DNA of 57,949 bases. Origin: Nocardia ignorata NBRC 108230 (GTDB taxonomy: Bacteria > Actinomycetota > Actinomycetes > Mycobacteriales > Mycobacteriaceae). Shown piece by piece: positions 25,343 through 34,336 of this stretch (position 1 is its first letter; the number at the start of each line of letters is the position of its first letter). A program made the position numbers and the translations under genes. The notes below the pieces were generated by a model. That model was not told the DNA's origin. It did no database searches and saw nothing but the letters and a program-made list of their open reading frames with translations. Location: contig NZ_BDBI01000041.1 in assembly GCF_001612905.1 (NCBI RefSeq), positions 1-57,949 on the forward strand, written 5' to 3'.

Positions 25343-25548
25343 TTTCGGCTTCCTTCCTGGGACTTCTCGTGTGTTCCGAGGATGCTCCCCGAGGTTTGGA
25401 AGGCACTAGGAGCCGACTTGGACAGCTGTGGTGACCTAGTCATGCGCCGTGCGTGTCAGCGGGCGTGTAGGTGGGATGTCAGGGCGCTATCAGGGGACGG
25501 CGTGACAGTGGTTCTCGTAACGGCGAGAACGACTGGAAGGCGTGAGTG

Positions 25549-26346
25549 ATGACTGCTCAGGGAATTAATCGGGCTGATGCGTGGAGCGGCATGGTCGAGG
25601 TGGACGACACCGCGTTGGCCGTGACCGACACCGGTGGCGACGGTATTCCGGTGATCTACCTGAACGGGCAGTTCGCTACCCAGGGCTACTGGAAGAAGAC
25701 CATTGCCGAACTGGGTGACGGCTTCCGGCACATCACCTTCGACGAGCGGGGGCGTGGGCGGAAGTCCAAGACTTCCAAGGATTACTCGTTCGAGGCGGCG
25801 GTGCGGGATGTGGATGCCGTGCTCGCGGCCAGGGGTGTGGAGCGGGCCATTGTCGTGGCGTGGTCCTATGGCGCGGTCGTGGGAGCGCATTGGGCGCAAC
25901 GGAATCCGGAGCGGACCATCGGGGCGGTGCTCGTGGACGGCGCGTTTCCGTACGACTGGCTCGACGACGCGATGGAGCAGCGGATCCGGAAACTGTTCAA
26001 GCGGCTGAACTGGGTGATGCCGTTGCTGCGGCCGACGGGGTTGACGCCGCGGTTGTCAGCGGCCGAGCAGGCCGAAAGCAATATCGAGCTCGGGAAGCTC
26101 TCGCGGGAGAGTGCGCTGGGTCCGGTGCTGGACGCGATCACAGTTCCGGTGCGGTATGTGATCGCTTCGGGGACGTCGTTCGGCAGCAAGAAGGACGAGC
26201 AGGAGAAGATCCGCAAGGGGTTGGATTCGGCTGTCGCCCGCAACGAGAACATCAAGCTCGGGGCGAAGGTGCCGAGCAATCACGGTGCGATCCTGCGGAA
26301 GGATTTTCGGGCGATCGCGGATTCGGTGCGCGAAATCGCCGGATGA
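25549..26346 (+). CDS. Alpha/beta hydrolase
   Basis: 265 aa, cytoplasmic. The nucleophile elbow is AWSYGA (GxSxG variant), the oxyanion-region strand is IPVIYLNGQFATQGYW, the acid is likely in VRYVIASG and the catalytic His in SNHGAILRKDF. Start ATG 25549, eight bases after GGAAGG; a GTG three bases earlier is possible. Substrate unknown. Separated from the DUF1772 gene by about 200 bases of divergent promoter space. Confidence 0.82.
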   Translation: MTAQGINRADAWSGMVEVDDTALAVTDTGGDGIPVIYLNGQFATQGYWKKTIAELGDGFRHITFDERGRGRKSKTSKDYSFEAAVRDVDAVLAARGVERAIVVAWSYGAVVGAHWAQRNPERTIGAVLVDGAFPYDWLDDAMEQRIRKLFKRLNWVMPLLRPTGLTPRLSAAEQAESNIELGKLSRESALGPVLDAITVPVRYVIASGTSFGSKKDEQEKIRKGLDSAVARNENIKLGAKVPSNHGAILRKDFRAIADSVREIAG

Positions 26347-26355
26347 CGCCGACGG

Positions 26356-26382
26356 GGCCGGGAAGCGACGAACTTCCCGGCC
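26356..26382. terminator. Bidirectional terminator between hydrolase and dedA
   Basis: GGCCGGGAAG pairs perfectly with CTTCCCGGCC around a 7-base loop, between two convergent stop codons (26346 and 26390). Confidence 0.75.
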
Positions 26383-26389
26383 GGGCCGG

Positions 26390-27091
26390 TCAGGAGTTGA
26401 CGCGCTCGGTGGGGTCTTCGTCGGGAGAACCCTTGCGACGCATCCGCTTGACGACCTCGACGACGATCGGCAGCACGGAGACGGCGACGATGAGCAGGAA
26501 GATCAGGTCGACATTGTCGCGGACGATGGCGATCTGGCCGAGCAGGTAGCCGAGGAGGGTGACACCCGAACCCCACGCCACACCGCCGATCACGTTGTAG
26601 AGCGCGAAAGTCCGGTATCGCATGGCCGACGCGCCTGCCACGACAGGCGCGAAGGTGCGCACGATCGGAACGAAGCGGGCGAGCACGATGGTGATGGGGC
26701 CGTGCTTTTCGAAGAATTCGTGGGATTCGTCGATGTAGCGCTTCTTGAAGAACCGGGCGTCGTTGCTCTTGAACAACGCGGTCCCACCGCGCGCACCGAT
26801 CACATACCCGACCTGATCGCCGAGGATCGCGGCGACGGGGATCAGCACGAGCAGCACCCCGATCGGCGCGAACGGTTCGATCTCGGTCGACTTCGACGCC
26901 GCGATCAGTCCGGCGGTGAACAGCAGGGAATCGCCGGGCAGCAGGGGGAACAGCAATCCGGACTCGATGAACACCACCAGCAGCAGCCCGGCGAGCATCC
27001 AGGTGCCGAAGGAGTTGAGCAGGTTCACCGGGTCGAGGAAGCCGGGCAGCAGCGCGAGGTGCACGGTGTCGGCCGGGAGGTGCGAGGTCAT
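26390..27091 (-). CDS. DedA family membrane protein (VTT/SNARE-associated)
   Basis: 233 aa. LPGDSLLFTAGLIAAS with its acidic residue and the GDQVGYVIGARGG and ARFVPIVRTFAPVVAGAS blocks are diagnostic of DedA. Five to six membrane or re-entrant helices and a charged C-terminus. Family members are linked to lipid-carrier (undecaprenyl phosphate or phosphatidylethanolamine) translocation and membrane homeostasis. ATG 27091. Monocistronic, convergent with the hydrolase. Confidence 0.9.
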   Translation of the reverse strand: MTSHLPADTVHLALLPGFLDPVNLLNSFGTWMLAGLLLVVFIESGLLFPLLPGDSLLFTAGLIAASKSTEIEPFAPIGVLLVLIPVAAILGDQVGYVIGARGGTALFKSNDARFFKKRYIDESHEFFEKHGPITIVLARFVPIVRTFAPVVAGASAMRYRTFALYNVIGGVAWGSGVTLLGYLLGQIAIVRDNVDLIFLLIVAVSVLPIVVEVVKRMRRKGSPDEDPTERVNS

Positions 27092-27325
27092 AGTCCTACC
27101 TGGGGATGACGGGTCGGTTCACGTCGTCATTGTTCCATTCGGACGCTATCACCCGGCCCGCGCCATCACCCTCACCGCGATAGCGAGCCCACATGACCAC
27201 GGAAATGGGGGCATACGGTCCCGTACGCCACAGTAACGATCTTGCAGGTCGGGGCGACATGGTTCGTGACATGCGGCCCGTCGGGGGGCCTGCCCACCTG
27301 TAGGTCGTTCGAACGGGATCAACAT

Positions 27326-28996
27326 ATGAATCTGCGTGCGTTTCTCGCGAAACATCGCATCGCTTCTGCTGTTGCCGCGCCTGCGGCGTTGGGGGTCGCG
27401 GCCATCGTCGCCGCGTCGTTCGCGGTGACATCGAAGCCCGCCTCCCCCGAATACACCCTCACCACATCGGTGACCGAGTGCCGCGAGATGGTGACCATCT
27501 CGGTGGCCGGACGTAACGACACCCCCGTCGAGGGCACCACCGCCATGCTGCTCGACGCCAACGGCAACCCGCTGCCCGCCGCGCTGTCGGGCGACCACAG
27601 CAGTGTGTGGGTCGACCCGGTGGTGAACGCGCCACGTGACGATCTGGCCGAAGGCCAGTACGCGGCGGTGTACATCGCCTATCCGGCGGACATGTCGACC
27701 TACGAGGACGCGGTGAACGCGGGTGTCGCCAACACCGAGCGCGTGATGCGGGAGATCTCCGCGGCATGCCCGGACACCAAGTTCTCCATCGTCGGCTACA
27801 GCGAGGGCGCCGACGTGGTTCGCCGCGTCGCCGAGGGCATCGGCAACGACGACCCGGCGGACGGCTACGGAGTGGTCGACCCCGACGACGTGCTCGGTGT
27901 GGTGATGTTCGCCGATGCCGGCCGCGGTGCGGGTGAGGGCCCGTTCATCGGCGCCGAGGACCCGTTCGCCAACCCGGACGGTTTCGACCAGAAGTACCAG
28001 GACGGCACGAAGCCGATCTCGGGCAAGGGCGTGACCACGGGCGGCGACTTCGGCGCCCTCAACGGCAAGATCGCCTCGTTCTGCTCCGAGGGCGACCTGA
28101 CTTGTGCCGCGCCGGAGAACATTTCGCTGCTGCAACTGGCCGCCAACGTGGGCAGGCAGATCAATGTCGACGATCTGCAGCGCGACGGTCTCACCCCGGC
28201 GACGGGCCAGGACATGGCGTTCACCCTCGGCCGGATCGCGATGGCCGCCTTCTCCGATATCGCTGCCAACCCCAATTGGATGGCCAGCGACGAAACCTTC
28301 CTCGACGTGCTGCTGAAGGTGTCGGACCCGGACTACAAGCCGGGTGAGACGAAGGCGCCCGCGAAGGCGGACACTATTGCGGCCGAGAAGATCTCGCCGC
28401 TGGCGTACCTGCCGCAGAAGGTGTTCAACGAGATCGTCGGGCTGATCGTCACGAACCAGAACACCATCCCGGTCGCGCTGAGCGATCCGTACCAGCTCAC
28501 CCTCGGCCCCAACGGCACCGGTCATCACTTCGACTACTGGCGCGATTCCGACGCGGCCAACGGTAAGCCGCTGACCTCGGCGGAGTACGCCGCCGCCTGG
28601 CTGACACACCTGGCCAAGCAGGCGCAGGCGGGCGAGACGGTGGACGCGAAGTCGGCTCCGGAGGACTCCGATGTGACGGCCGCGCTCGCCGCGCCGACCA
28701 AGCCCGCGACCACGACCACCTCGGCGGCGCCGAGCACGTCGAAGGCGCCCGAGCCCACGTCGAGCACGTCGAAGGCGGCGACCAGCACGTCGAAGCCGAC
28801 GACCACCGTCGAATCGTCGACCGTCGCACCGTCCACCACGACGGTTCCGCCGACCACCACCGAAGAGCCGGCGACCAACCAGGCCGCCGCCCCGGAAACC
28901 ACCACCCAGGCGCCCGCGCCGAGCACAACGGTCGCGCCGACCACCACGGTCGCACCGACCACCACTGTCGAGCCGTCCACCACCGCGACGAACTGA
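27326..28996 (+). CDS. Secreted cutinase-family serine hydrolase with Thr-rich tail
   Basis: 556 aa from ATG 27326; a start at 27242 would only add an unrelated 28 residues. Basic N-terminus and hydrophobic segment (about 11-32) form a signal sequence or anchor. Residues about 45-330 are a cutinase-like fold with the nucleophile motif GYSEGAD, and a His in GTGHHFDYW near 400 may be catalytic. The last 110 residues are a Thr/Pro/Ala/Ser low-complexity tail (TTTVAPTTT units) likely to lie in the cell wall. Cutinase-like enzymes of mycolic-acid bacteria hydrolyse esters or phospholipids; specificity is unclear. A terminator follows. Confidence 0.8.
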   Translation: MNLRAFLAKHRIASAVAAPAALGVAAIVAASFAVTSKPASPEYTLTTSVTECREMVTISVAGRNDTPVEGTTAMLLDANGNPLPAALSGDHSSVWVDPVVNAPRDDLAEGQYAAVYIAYPADMSTYEDAVNAGVANTERVMREISAACPDTKFSIVGYSEGADVVRRVAEGIGNDDPADGYGVVDPDDVLGVVMFADAGRGAGEGPFIGAEDPFANPDGFDQKYQDGTKPISGKGVTTGGDFGALNGKIASFCSEGDLTCAAPENISLLQLAANVGRQINVDDLQRDGLTPATGQDMAFTLGRIAMAAFSDIAANPNWMASDETFLDVLLKVSDPDYKPGETKAPAKADTIAAEKISPLAYLPQKVFNEIVGLIVTNQNTIPVALSDPYQLTLGPNGTGHHFDYWRDSDAANGKPLTSAEYAAAWLTHLAKQAQAGETVDAKSAPEDSDVTAALAAPTKPATTTTSAAPSTSKAPEPTSSTSKAATSTSKPTTTVESSTVAPSTTTVPPTTTEEPATNQAAAPETTTQAPAPSTTVAPTTTVAPTTTVEPSTTATN

Positions 28997-29008
28997 TCGA
29001 CGCCGAAG

Positions 29009-29043
29009 AACCCGGTGTGACCTCGTGTCGCACCGGGTTTTTC
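29009..29043 (+). terminator. Intrinsic terminator after the cutinase-family gene
   Basis: AACCCGGTG pairs with CACCGGGTT (9 bp, 13-base loop), followed by a T-run. Its position argues against a start for the next gene at 29025. Confidence 0.8.
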
Positions 29044-29132
29044 GTGTCCGCGCCCACCGGGAACGCACCGACATCGCGGTCCGACGCGCCGATCATGGTG
29101 ACTGTGACGGGCCTCGGTGCAATGATCGGCGG

Positions 29133-30005
29133 GTGACTCAGTGGCTCCCACTCCTCGGCTCGCTCCCCGTCGCCGGCGCAGTTCTGGTCGGCGTGATCGC
29201 CAACAACCGAACCCACCGCGATGCACTCGCGGCGGCCGACGAGCGTGGCAGGCAGGCGCTCGACGCCGCGCAACGCCACGTCGAGCTGTCGAACATGGTC
29301 GGTGACCAACGTGATCACGAGGCGTGGCGGCGCGAGGCCGTGCTCGCCGCGGTCGCTTCGATCCTGGAGACCTCGGCGTCGGTGCGGGCCGATCTGGCCA
29401 GCTGTGGAGACTGGGAACTGCTCACCGTCGACGAGATCGACAATGTGGGCGCGCAGATCCACAAGGTGATCTGGGATCGCCCGAGCGCCATGCTCACCCG
29501 GTTGCGGGTGGTGGCCCATCGCCGCATCCCGAACAAGTGCGAAGACCTGCTGCGCACGCTCACCGCCGCCCAGCACATCACCATGCAGCGCCTGAAGCTC
29601 CATATCGATGTGGAGGCGACGGTGGAGGAGCTCGAGGAGATGGCGTCGCTGTGGCAGAAGGCGATGCGTCATGCGGCCGAGCAGGAGCGGGCGCTGGTGG
29701 AGACCACCCGGATCGAACTCGGGATCGAGATCGCCTCGAAAACCGTAGGCGCGGAACCGGCTCCGGCCCCGATTCGGGTGGTTGCCGAAACCCCGTCGCC
29801 GACAGAAGATTCCGAGGAGCCCGAGTCGGAGCAGGTGACGGAGCAACTGCAGTCCGTGCCACAGCAATCCGATGGCACCCAGTCCCAACCTGAACCCTCC
29901 CCCGAGACTCAGGCGATCGCGGAATCACAGCACCCGGCCGAAAACCCGGACAACGATCCGCGCGACGCGATCGACCCACGCGAAGCCGAAACGGTCAGGG
30001 CCTGA
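29133..30005 (+). CDS. Membrane-anchored helical protein, function unknown
   Basis: 290 aa from GTG 29133. One N-terminal hydrophobic segment (WLPLLGSLPVAGAVLVGVIA), then a helical cytoplasmic region with a coiled-coil tendency (about 25-200) and a disordered Glu/Pro/Gln-rich tail (about 205-290). The pattern of a membrane hook followed by a long helix resembles small actinobacterial helix-bundle proteins of unknown role. No catalytic motif seen. Stands alone between a terminator and the WS/DGAT promoter region. Confidence 0.7.
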   Translation: MTQWLPLLGSLPVAGAVLVGVIANNRTHRDALAAADERGRQALDAAQRHVELSNMVGDQRDHEAWRREAVLAAVASILETSASVRADLASCGDWELLTVDEIDNVGAQIHKVIWDRPSAMLTRLRVVAHRRIPNKCEDLLRTLTAAQHITMQRLKLHIDVEATVEELEEMASLWQKAMRHAAEQERALVETTRIELGIEIASKTVGAEPAPAPIRVVAETPSPTEDSEEPESEQVTEQLQSVPQQSDGTQSQPEPSPETQAIAESQHPAENPDNDPRDAIDPREAETVRA

Positions 30006-30150
30006 TCCTCGATCGCATGCGAGACCGACGGGCGCGCTGATTTCGCAGCTCGGTGGAACCCAGGCCTGCCCATCCGGACCGCTGTTTCCCACGACGAAGC
30101 GAAGCAGTGGTGCGCTGTGGAGTTCGGCATGGTCGCGACGTTCGGCTGAC

Positions 30151-30202
30151 GGCACCCCGGACCACCGGGTAGCGTGGATATACGGCACGCAGGGGTGCCG
30201 TA
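30151..30202 (+). promoter_or_regulatory. Two inverted repeats upstream of the WS/DGAT gene
   Basis: CCCGG-ACCA-CCGGG (30156-30169) is followed by TACGGCAC-GCAGGG-GTGCCGTA (30181-30202), an 8-bp perfect inverted repeat. They lie 60-110 bases upstream of the start codon. They may be an operator or leader hairpin; no known motif matches. Confidence 0.3.
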
Positions 30203-30263
30203 CCCGACAGCGTGGTCGATTCTGAAGTCTTTGCCATCACCTGTCCTCAGGGGGCGATCTCGC

Positions 30264-31613
30264 ATGGATCTCATAGCGCCGTTGGATGCGCTGTTCTTGC
30301 TCGCGGAATCTCGGGAGCACCCGATGCACGTCGGGTCACTGCAACTGTTCGAACCGCCCGAGGATGCCGGGCCCGACTATCTTCGCGAACTGCGCGAAAC
30401 CTTACTGGCCGACAACACCGTTCGGCCCACCTTCAGCAGGCGGCCCGCCACCTGGCTGGGTGCTCCGCAGCTGGCGTGGACCCAGGACGACCAGGTCGAC
30501 CTGGATTACCACGTGCAGCACAGCGCACTGCCCGCGCCCGGCGGGATGGACCAGTTGCTCGACCACGTCTCGAGCTTGCACAGCGCGCTGCTCGACCGGC
30601 ACCGCCCGATGTGGGAGATGCATTTCATCGAGGGTCTGGCCGACGGCCGCTTCGCGCTGTACGCGAAGATGCACCACGCACTGATCGACGGCGTCTCCGC
30701 ACAGCGGATCATGCAGCGCACCCTCACCACCGACCCGTTCGCCACCGATGTGACGGTTCCATGGAACCTGCCACGTAAGGAGCGCACACCGCGGACCGTG
30801 CAGCCGAAGACGGGACTGCTCGGCGCGCTGTCGTCGGCGAGTTCATCGGCCGCCGCGCTGCTGAAAGCCACCAGGACCGGGCTGCTCGAGCAGCAGCTCA
30901 CTCTCCCGTTCGAGGCGCCGCGCACCCTGCTCAACGTGCCGATCGGTGGCGCGCGCAAGTGCGCGGTGCGCAGCTGGTCGATGGACCGGCTCAAGCAGGT
31001 GAAGAAGGCGACCGGCACCACCCTCAACGATGTGGTGCTCGCGATGTCGGCGGGCGCGCTGCGCGCATACCTGCTGGAGCACAACGCCTTACCGGACAAG
31101 CCGCTGATCGCGATGGTTCCGGTGTCGTTGCGTGACGAGGACGACCTCGACACACAGGGCGTGAAAGTGGCTGCGCTGCTGTGCAATCTCGGTACCGATA
31201 TCGAGGACCCGGCAGAACGCCTTCGGGTGGTGAGTGATTCGATGCGGCGCAACAAGCAGGTGTATCACGGGCTCGGCCCGCTGCAGACGCTCGCCGTGTC
31301 GGGTGCGGTGGTGAGCCCGATGGCGGCGATGCTGCTCCCGGGGTTCGCGTCGATGACGGCGCCGCCGTTCAACATCGTCATCTCCAATGTGCCCGGTCCG
31401 CGCGAATCGATGTACTGGAACGGCGCGCGCCTGGACGCGGTCTTCCCGCTCTCCATCCCACTGGACAGCCAGGCCGTGAACATCACCCTCACCTCCAATG
31501 CCGACAACCTCGATTTCGGCCTGGTCGGGTGCCGTCGCACCCTGCCCGACCTGCATCGATTGCTCGACCACCTGGAGGATTCGCTGTCGGCGCTGGAGGA
31601 CGCGGCACTCTAG
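30264..31613 (+). CDS. Wax ester synthase / diacylglycerol acyltransferase (WS/DGAT family)
   Basis: 449 aa. The catalytic HHxxxDG motif is intact (KMHHALIDGVSAQRIM, about residue 135). PLDALFLLAESREHPMHVG at the N-terminus, the C-terminal FNIVISNVPGPRE block and LTSNADNLDFGLVG are family hallmarks. Transfers acyl groups from acyl-CoA to diacylglycerol or long-chain alcohols, giving storage triacylglycerol or wax ester at the membrane face. ATG 30264 behind CAGGGGG; a start at 30174 would add an unrelated 30-residue leader. Typical of lipid-storing Nocardia and Mycobacterium, which carry many paralogues. Confidence 0.93.
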   Translation: MDLIAPLDALFLLAESREHPMHVGSLQLFEPPEDAGPDYLRELRETLLADNTVRPTFSRRPATWLGAPQLAWTQDDQVDLDYHVQHSALPAPGGMDQLLDHVSSLHSALLDRHRPMWEMHFIEGLADGRFALYAKMHHALIDGVSAQRIMQRTLTTDPFATDVTVPWNLPRKERTPRTVQPKTGLLGALSSASSSAAALLKATRTGLLEQQLTLPFEAPRTLLNVPIGGARKCAVRSWSMDRLKQVKKATGTTLNDVVLAMSAGALRAYLLEHNALPDKPLIAMVPVSLRDEDDLDTQGVKVAALLCNLGTDIEDPAERLRVVSDSMRRNKQVYHGLGPLQTLAVSGAVVSPMAAMLLPGFASMTAPPFNIVISNVPGPRESMYWNGARLDAVFPLSIPLDSQAVNITLTSNADNLDFGLVGCRRTLPDLHRLLDHLEDSLSALEDAAL

Positions 31614-31636
31614 AAATTGGGCATTCTCCACCAAAC

Positions 31637-31650
31637 TAGAACGTGTTACA
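31637..31650. promoter_or_regulatory. KstR-type operator
   Basis: TAGAACGTGTTACA fits the published KstR consensus TnnAACnnGTTnnA at every fixed position and is nearly palindromic. It lies 24 bases after the WS/DGAT stop and 7 bases before the ATG of the flavin oxidoreductase, so bound repressor would block transcription or leader exit. Confidence 0.65.
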
Positions 31651-31657
31651 GTTCGGT

Positions 31658-32776
31658 ATGCGTACCGAATTCTGCGAACAGCTCGGCATCGAATTCCCGA
31701 TCTTCGCCTTCACCCACTGCCGCGACGTCGTGGCGGCGGTGAGCAATGCGGGCGGACTCGGGGTGCTCGGCGCGGTCGGCTTCACCGCCGAACAGCTCGA
31801 GGTGGAGCTGGCTTGGCTCGATGAACACGTCAACGGCATCTACGGCGTCGACCTGGTGATCCCCTCGAAGTACGAGGGCAAGGGTGTCGACGGCCTGACT
31901 CCCGAACAGCTGGAGAAGCAACTGGCGCAGATGGTTCCGCAGGGCCATCGCGACTTCGCCCAGCAGATCCTCTCCGACCACAACGTGCCGCCGCTGCCCG
32001 ACGGCGAACACCACAACGAGCTGCTCGGCTGGACCGCGACCACCGCGGGCCCGCAGGTCGACGTCATCCTGAACCATCCCAAGGCCAAGCTCGTCGCCAA
32101 CGCACTCGGCACCCCGCCCGACGATGTCATCAAGCGCATCCAGGACTCCGGCCGGGTGATCGGCGCGCTGTGCGGTTCGGTGAAGCACGCGATGAACCAC
32201 AAGGCCGCGGGCCTGGACTTCGTGGTGTGCCAGGGCACCGAGGGTGGCGGGCACTGCGGCGAGGTGTCCTCGCTGGTGCTGTGGCCGCAGGTGATCGAGG
32301 CGATCGGCGACACGCCGGTGCTCGCCGCCGGTGGTATCGGCAACGGCGCGCAGGTCGCGGCGGCGCTGGCGATGGGCGCGGCGGGCGCGTGGACAGGCTC
32401 GCTGTGGCTCACCGTCGAGGAGGCCAATGTGCCGCCCGCGCAGATGGAGACCTACCTCGAGGCCGACAGCCACTCCACCATCCGCTCGCGGTCGTGGACG
32501 GGCAAGCCGTGCCGCATGCTGCGCAACGACTGGACCGACGCCTGGGAGTCGACCGACACTCCCGACCCGCTGCCGATGCCGCTGCAGATGATGGTGGCCC
32601 TCGACGGCGTCAAGCGCGGACACCGCTACCCCGAGGCCGCCAAGGACGTGAACTTCAATCCGGTGGGCCAGGTGGTCGGCATGATGAACAAGGTGGAGCG
32701 CAGCGCCGACGTGATCGAGCGACTGGTGAACGAATACGTCACCGCGTGCGATCGGCTCAGCACCCTCAACTCCTGA
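31658..32776 (+). CDS. Nitronate monooxygenase-like FMN oxidoreductase
   Basis: 372 aa TIM barrel. FPIFAFTHCRDVVAAVSNAGGLGVLG at the N-terminus, IVCQGTEGGGHCGEV-like FMN/phosphate loop (VVCQGTEGGGHCGE), and VLAAGGIGNGAQVAAALAMGA are the nitronate monooxygenase/2-nitropropane dioxygenase family blocks. It resembles the M. tuberculosis Rv1894c-type proteins more than classic nitroalkane enzymes (from memory). ATG 31658 directly follows a KstR-type box, and no ribosome-binding site is visible. A role in sterol or fatty-acid breakdown is inferred only from the operator. Confidence 0.85.
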   Translation: MRTEFCEQLGIEFPIFAFTHCRDVVAAVSNAGGLGVLGAVGFTAEQLEVELAWLDEHVNGIYGVDLVIPSKYEGKGVDGLTPEQLEKQLAQMVPQGHRDFAQQILSDHNVPPLPDGEHHNELLGWTATTAGPQVDVILNHPKAKLVANALGTPPDDVIKRIQDSGRVIGALCGSVKHAMNHKAAGLDFVVCQGTEGGGHCGEVSSLVLWPQVIEAIGDTPVLAAGGIGNGAQVAAALAMGAAGAWTGSLWLTVEEANVPPAQMETYLEADSHSTIRSRSWTGKPCRMLRNDWTDAWESTDTPDPLPMPLQMMVALDGVKRGHRYPEAAKDVNFNPVGQVVGMMNKVERSADVIERLVNEYVTACDRLSTLNS

Positions 32777-32890
32777 CCGTCCGGATGCCGGTAGGTTGCC
32801 GGCGCCACACCGTCGTGACGGCACTGCTCGCCTAGACTCGCGGTATCTCACCCAGGTGCACAGTGCCCAACGGTTGCGGACGGCGGTGAC

Positions 32891-34336
32891 ATGGCTTCCG
32901 AACACAGGATCAGCACGTGGGCGGCGGCGCGCAAGCGGGTCGCCGAGGCCGTGGCGACCACCCGCGCGCAGTACCCCGGCCGGCCGGCGCCGGTGGACGA
33001 CCCACCGGTACCGGCCGATCTGCTGAACCTGCTGTGCCGCCTCGGCGTGGCGCTGGTCGGCTCGGGCGAGACCTCCCAGGGCGTGCAGCAGATCCTCGAC
33101 CGGCTGTCCAAGCGATACGCCACCGACAACATCCATTTCATAGTGCTGCCCACGGCGGTGTTCGTGCGCGTTCGCACGCACGAGGGCTCCGCGGTCGACA
33201 TGCTCGACGCGCGGGTGGGCACCCTGCCGCTCGACCAGATCGCCGGGCTCTACAAGCTCATCGACAAGATCGAGCAGGACGCGCCGCCACCCGCCGAGGC
33301 ATCGGCCGACCTCGACAAGATCCTGTCGGCGAAACCGGGCAGTCCGCCGTTGGTGATCCTGCTCGGTCATGTGGTGCTGACGGTCGGGATCGGCATGATG
33401 CTCAATCCCGGGGCGCGGGCACTGGTCGGGTACGTGGTGCTCGGGCTGATCGTCGGGTCGCTCACCCAGCTGGCCGACCGGTTCCGGCTGCTGAAGTCGT
33501 CGCTGCCGGTGGTCGCGGCGGCCGTGGTCGCGATGCTGTCGTTCGGGTTCCCCGGGGCGCTGGCCGGTGGTCAGCCGCAACAGTTGCTGATTCCCGCCGT
33601 GGCGACGCTGCTGCCCGGGGCGATGCTCACCAACGGCACGATCGAGCTGTCGACCGGGTCGATGGTGGCGGGGGCCAGCCGGCTGGTCTACGGCATCAAC
33701 ATGCTGTTCCTGCTGGCCTTCGGGCTGTTCGTCGGCATCAGTCTGCTCGGACAGTTGCAGACGGTTCCGGTGAGTTCGGCCCAATTGGGTTGGTGGGCAC
33801 CACTGCTCGGGGTGCTGCTGATCGGGTACGGGCATTCGTGGCGGTCGAGCGCGCCGCAGAATTCGGTGGGCTGGCTGCTGCTCGTCCTCTACATCACCTA
33901 TCTCGCGCAGTTCGCCGGTAAGGCGCTGTCGGGACCGCTGACCGGCACGTTTCTCGGCGGGCTCGTCGCCGTGCCCGCGGCCTATCTGATCCGGAACCGT
34001 AAGAACGCACCGCCGACGCAGGTGGCGTTCCTGCCCGCGTTCTGGATGCTCGTGCCCGGCGGCATCAGCCTCACGGGCATCTCGGAGCTGGTGATGCGCA
34101 CCCACGGTGGAGCCGCGAGCGGCGGGCTGGAAGTGATTGCCTCGGCATTGCTGTCGGTGATGTCGATCGCGCTGGGCGTGATGGTCGGTTCCGGCCTGCG
34201 GGCCTCCTACCCGCCGCACGTCGGACCGATCCTCGATTCGATCGTGCCAAGAGCGCACCTGCCGTGGCATCACACGGCCGACGCGCGGCACGCCGCCGAG
34301 GCCCGCCGCCACGGCGACCCAGACAGCTCAGGCTGA
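32891..34336 (+). CDS. ThrE-family threonine/serine exporter
   Basis: 481 aa. A soluble N-terminal domain (about 1-145; LLNLLCRLGVALVGSGETSQGVQQIL) is followed by about ten membrane helices in two halves, the ThrE (DUF1212/DUF3815 fusion) architecture. GAMLTNGTIELSTGSMVAGASRL and LVPGGISLTGISELV mark the two halves. Exports threonine and serine in Corynebacterium; same class of substrate likely. ATG 32891. Its end overlaps the convergent GntR gene by 9 bases. Confidence 0.88.
   Translation: MASEHRISTWAAARKRVAEAVATTRAQYPGRPAPVDDPPVPADLLNLLCRLGVALVGSGETSQGVQQILDRLSKRYATDNIHFIVLPTAVFVRVRTHEGSAVDMLDARVGTLPLDQIAGLYKLIDKIEQDAPPPAEASADLDKILSAKPGSPPLVILLGHVVLTVGIGMMLNPGARALVGYVVLGLIVGSLTQLADRFRLLKSSLPVVAAAVVAMLSFGFPGALAGGQPQQLLIPAVATLLPGAMLTNGTIELSTGSMVAGASRLVYGINMLFLLAFGLFVGISLLGQLQTVPVSSAQLGWWAPLLGVLLIGYGHSWRSSAPQNSVGWLLLVLYITYLAQFAGKALSGPLTGTFLGGLVAVPAAYLIRNRKNAPPTQVAFLPAFWMLVPGGISLTGISELVMRTHGGAASGGLEVIASALLSVMSIALGVMVGSGLRASYPPHVGPILDSIVPRAHLPWHHTADARHAAEARRHGDPDSSG

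Noticed and set aside
28497..29888. A 463-codon open frame on the minus strand across the cutinase-gene terminator
   Set aside because: It crosses two plus-strand genes and a strong terminator and shows no domain.
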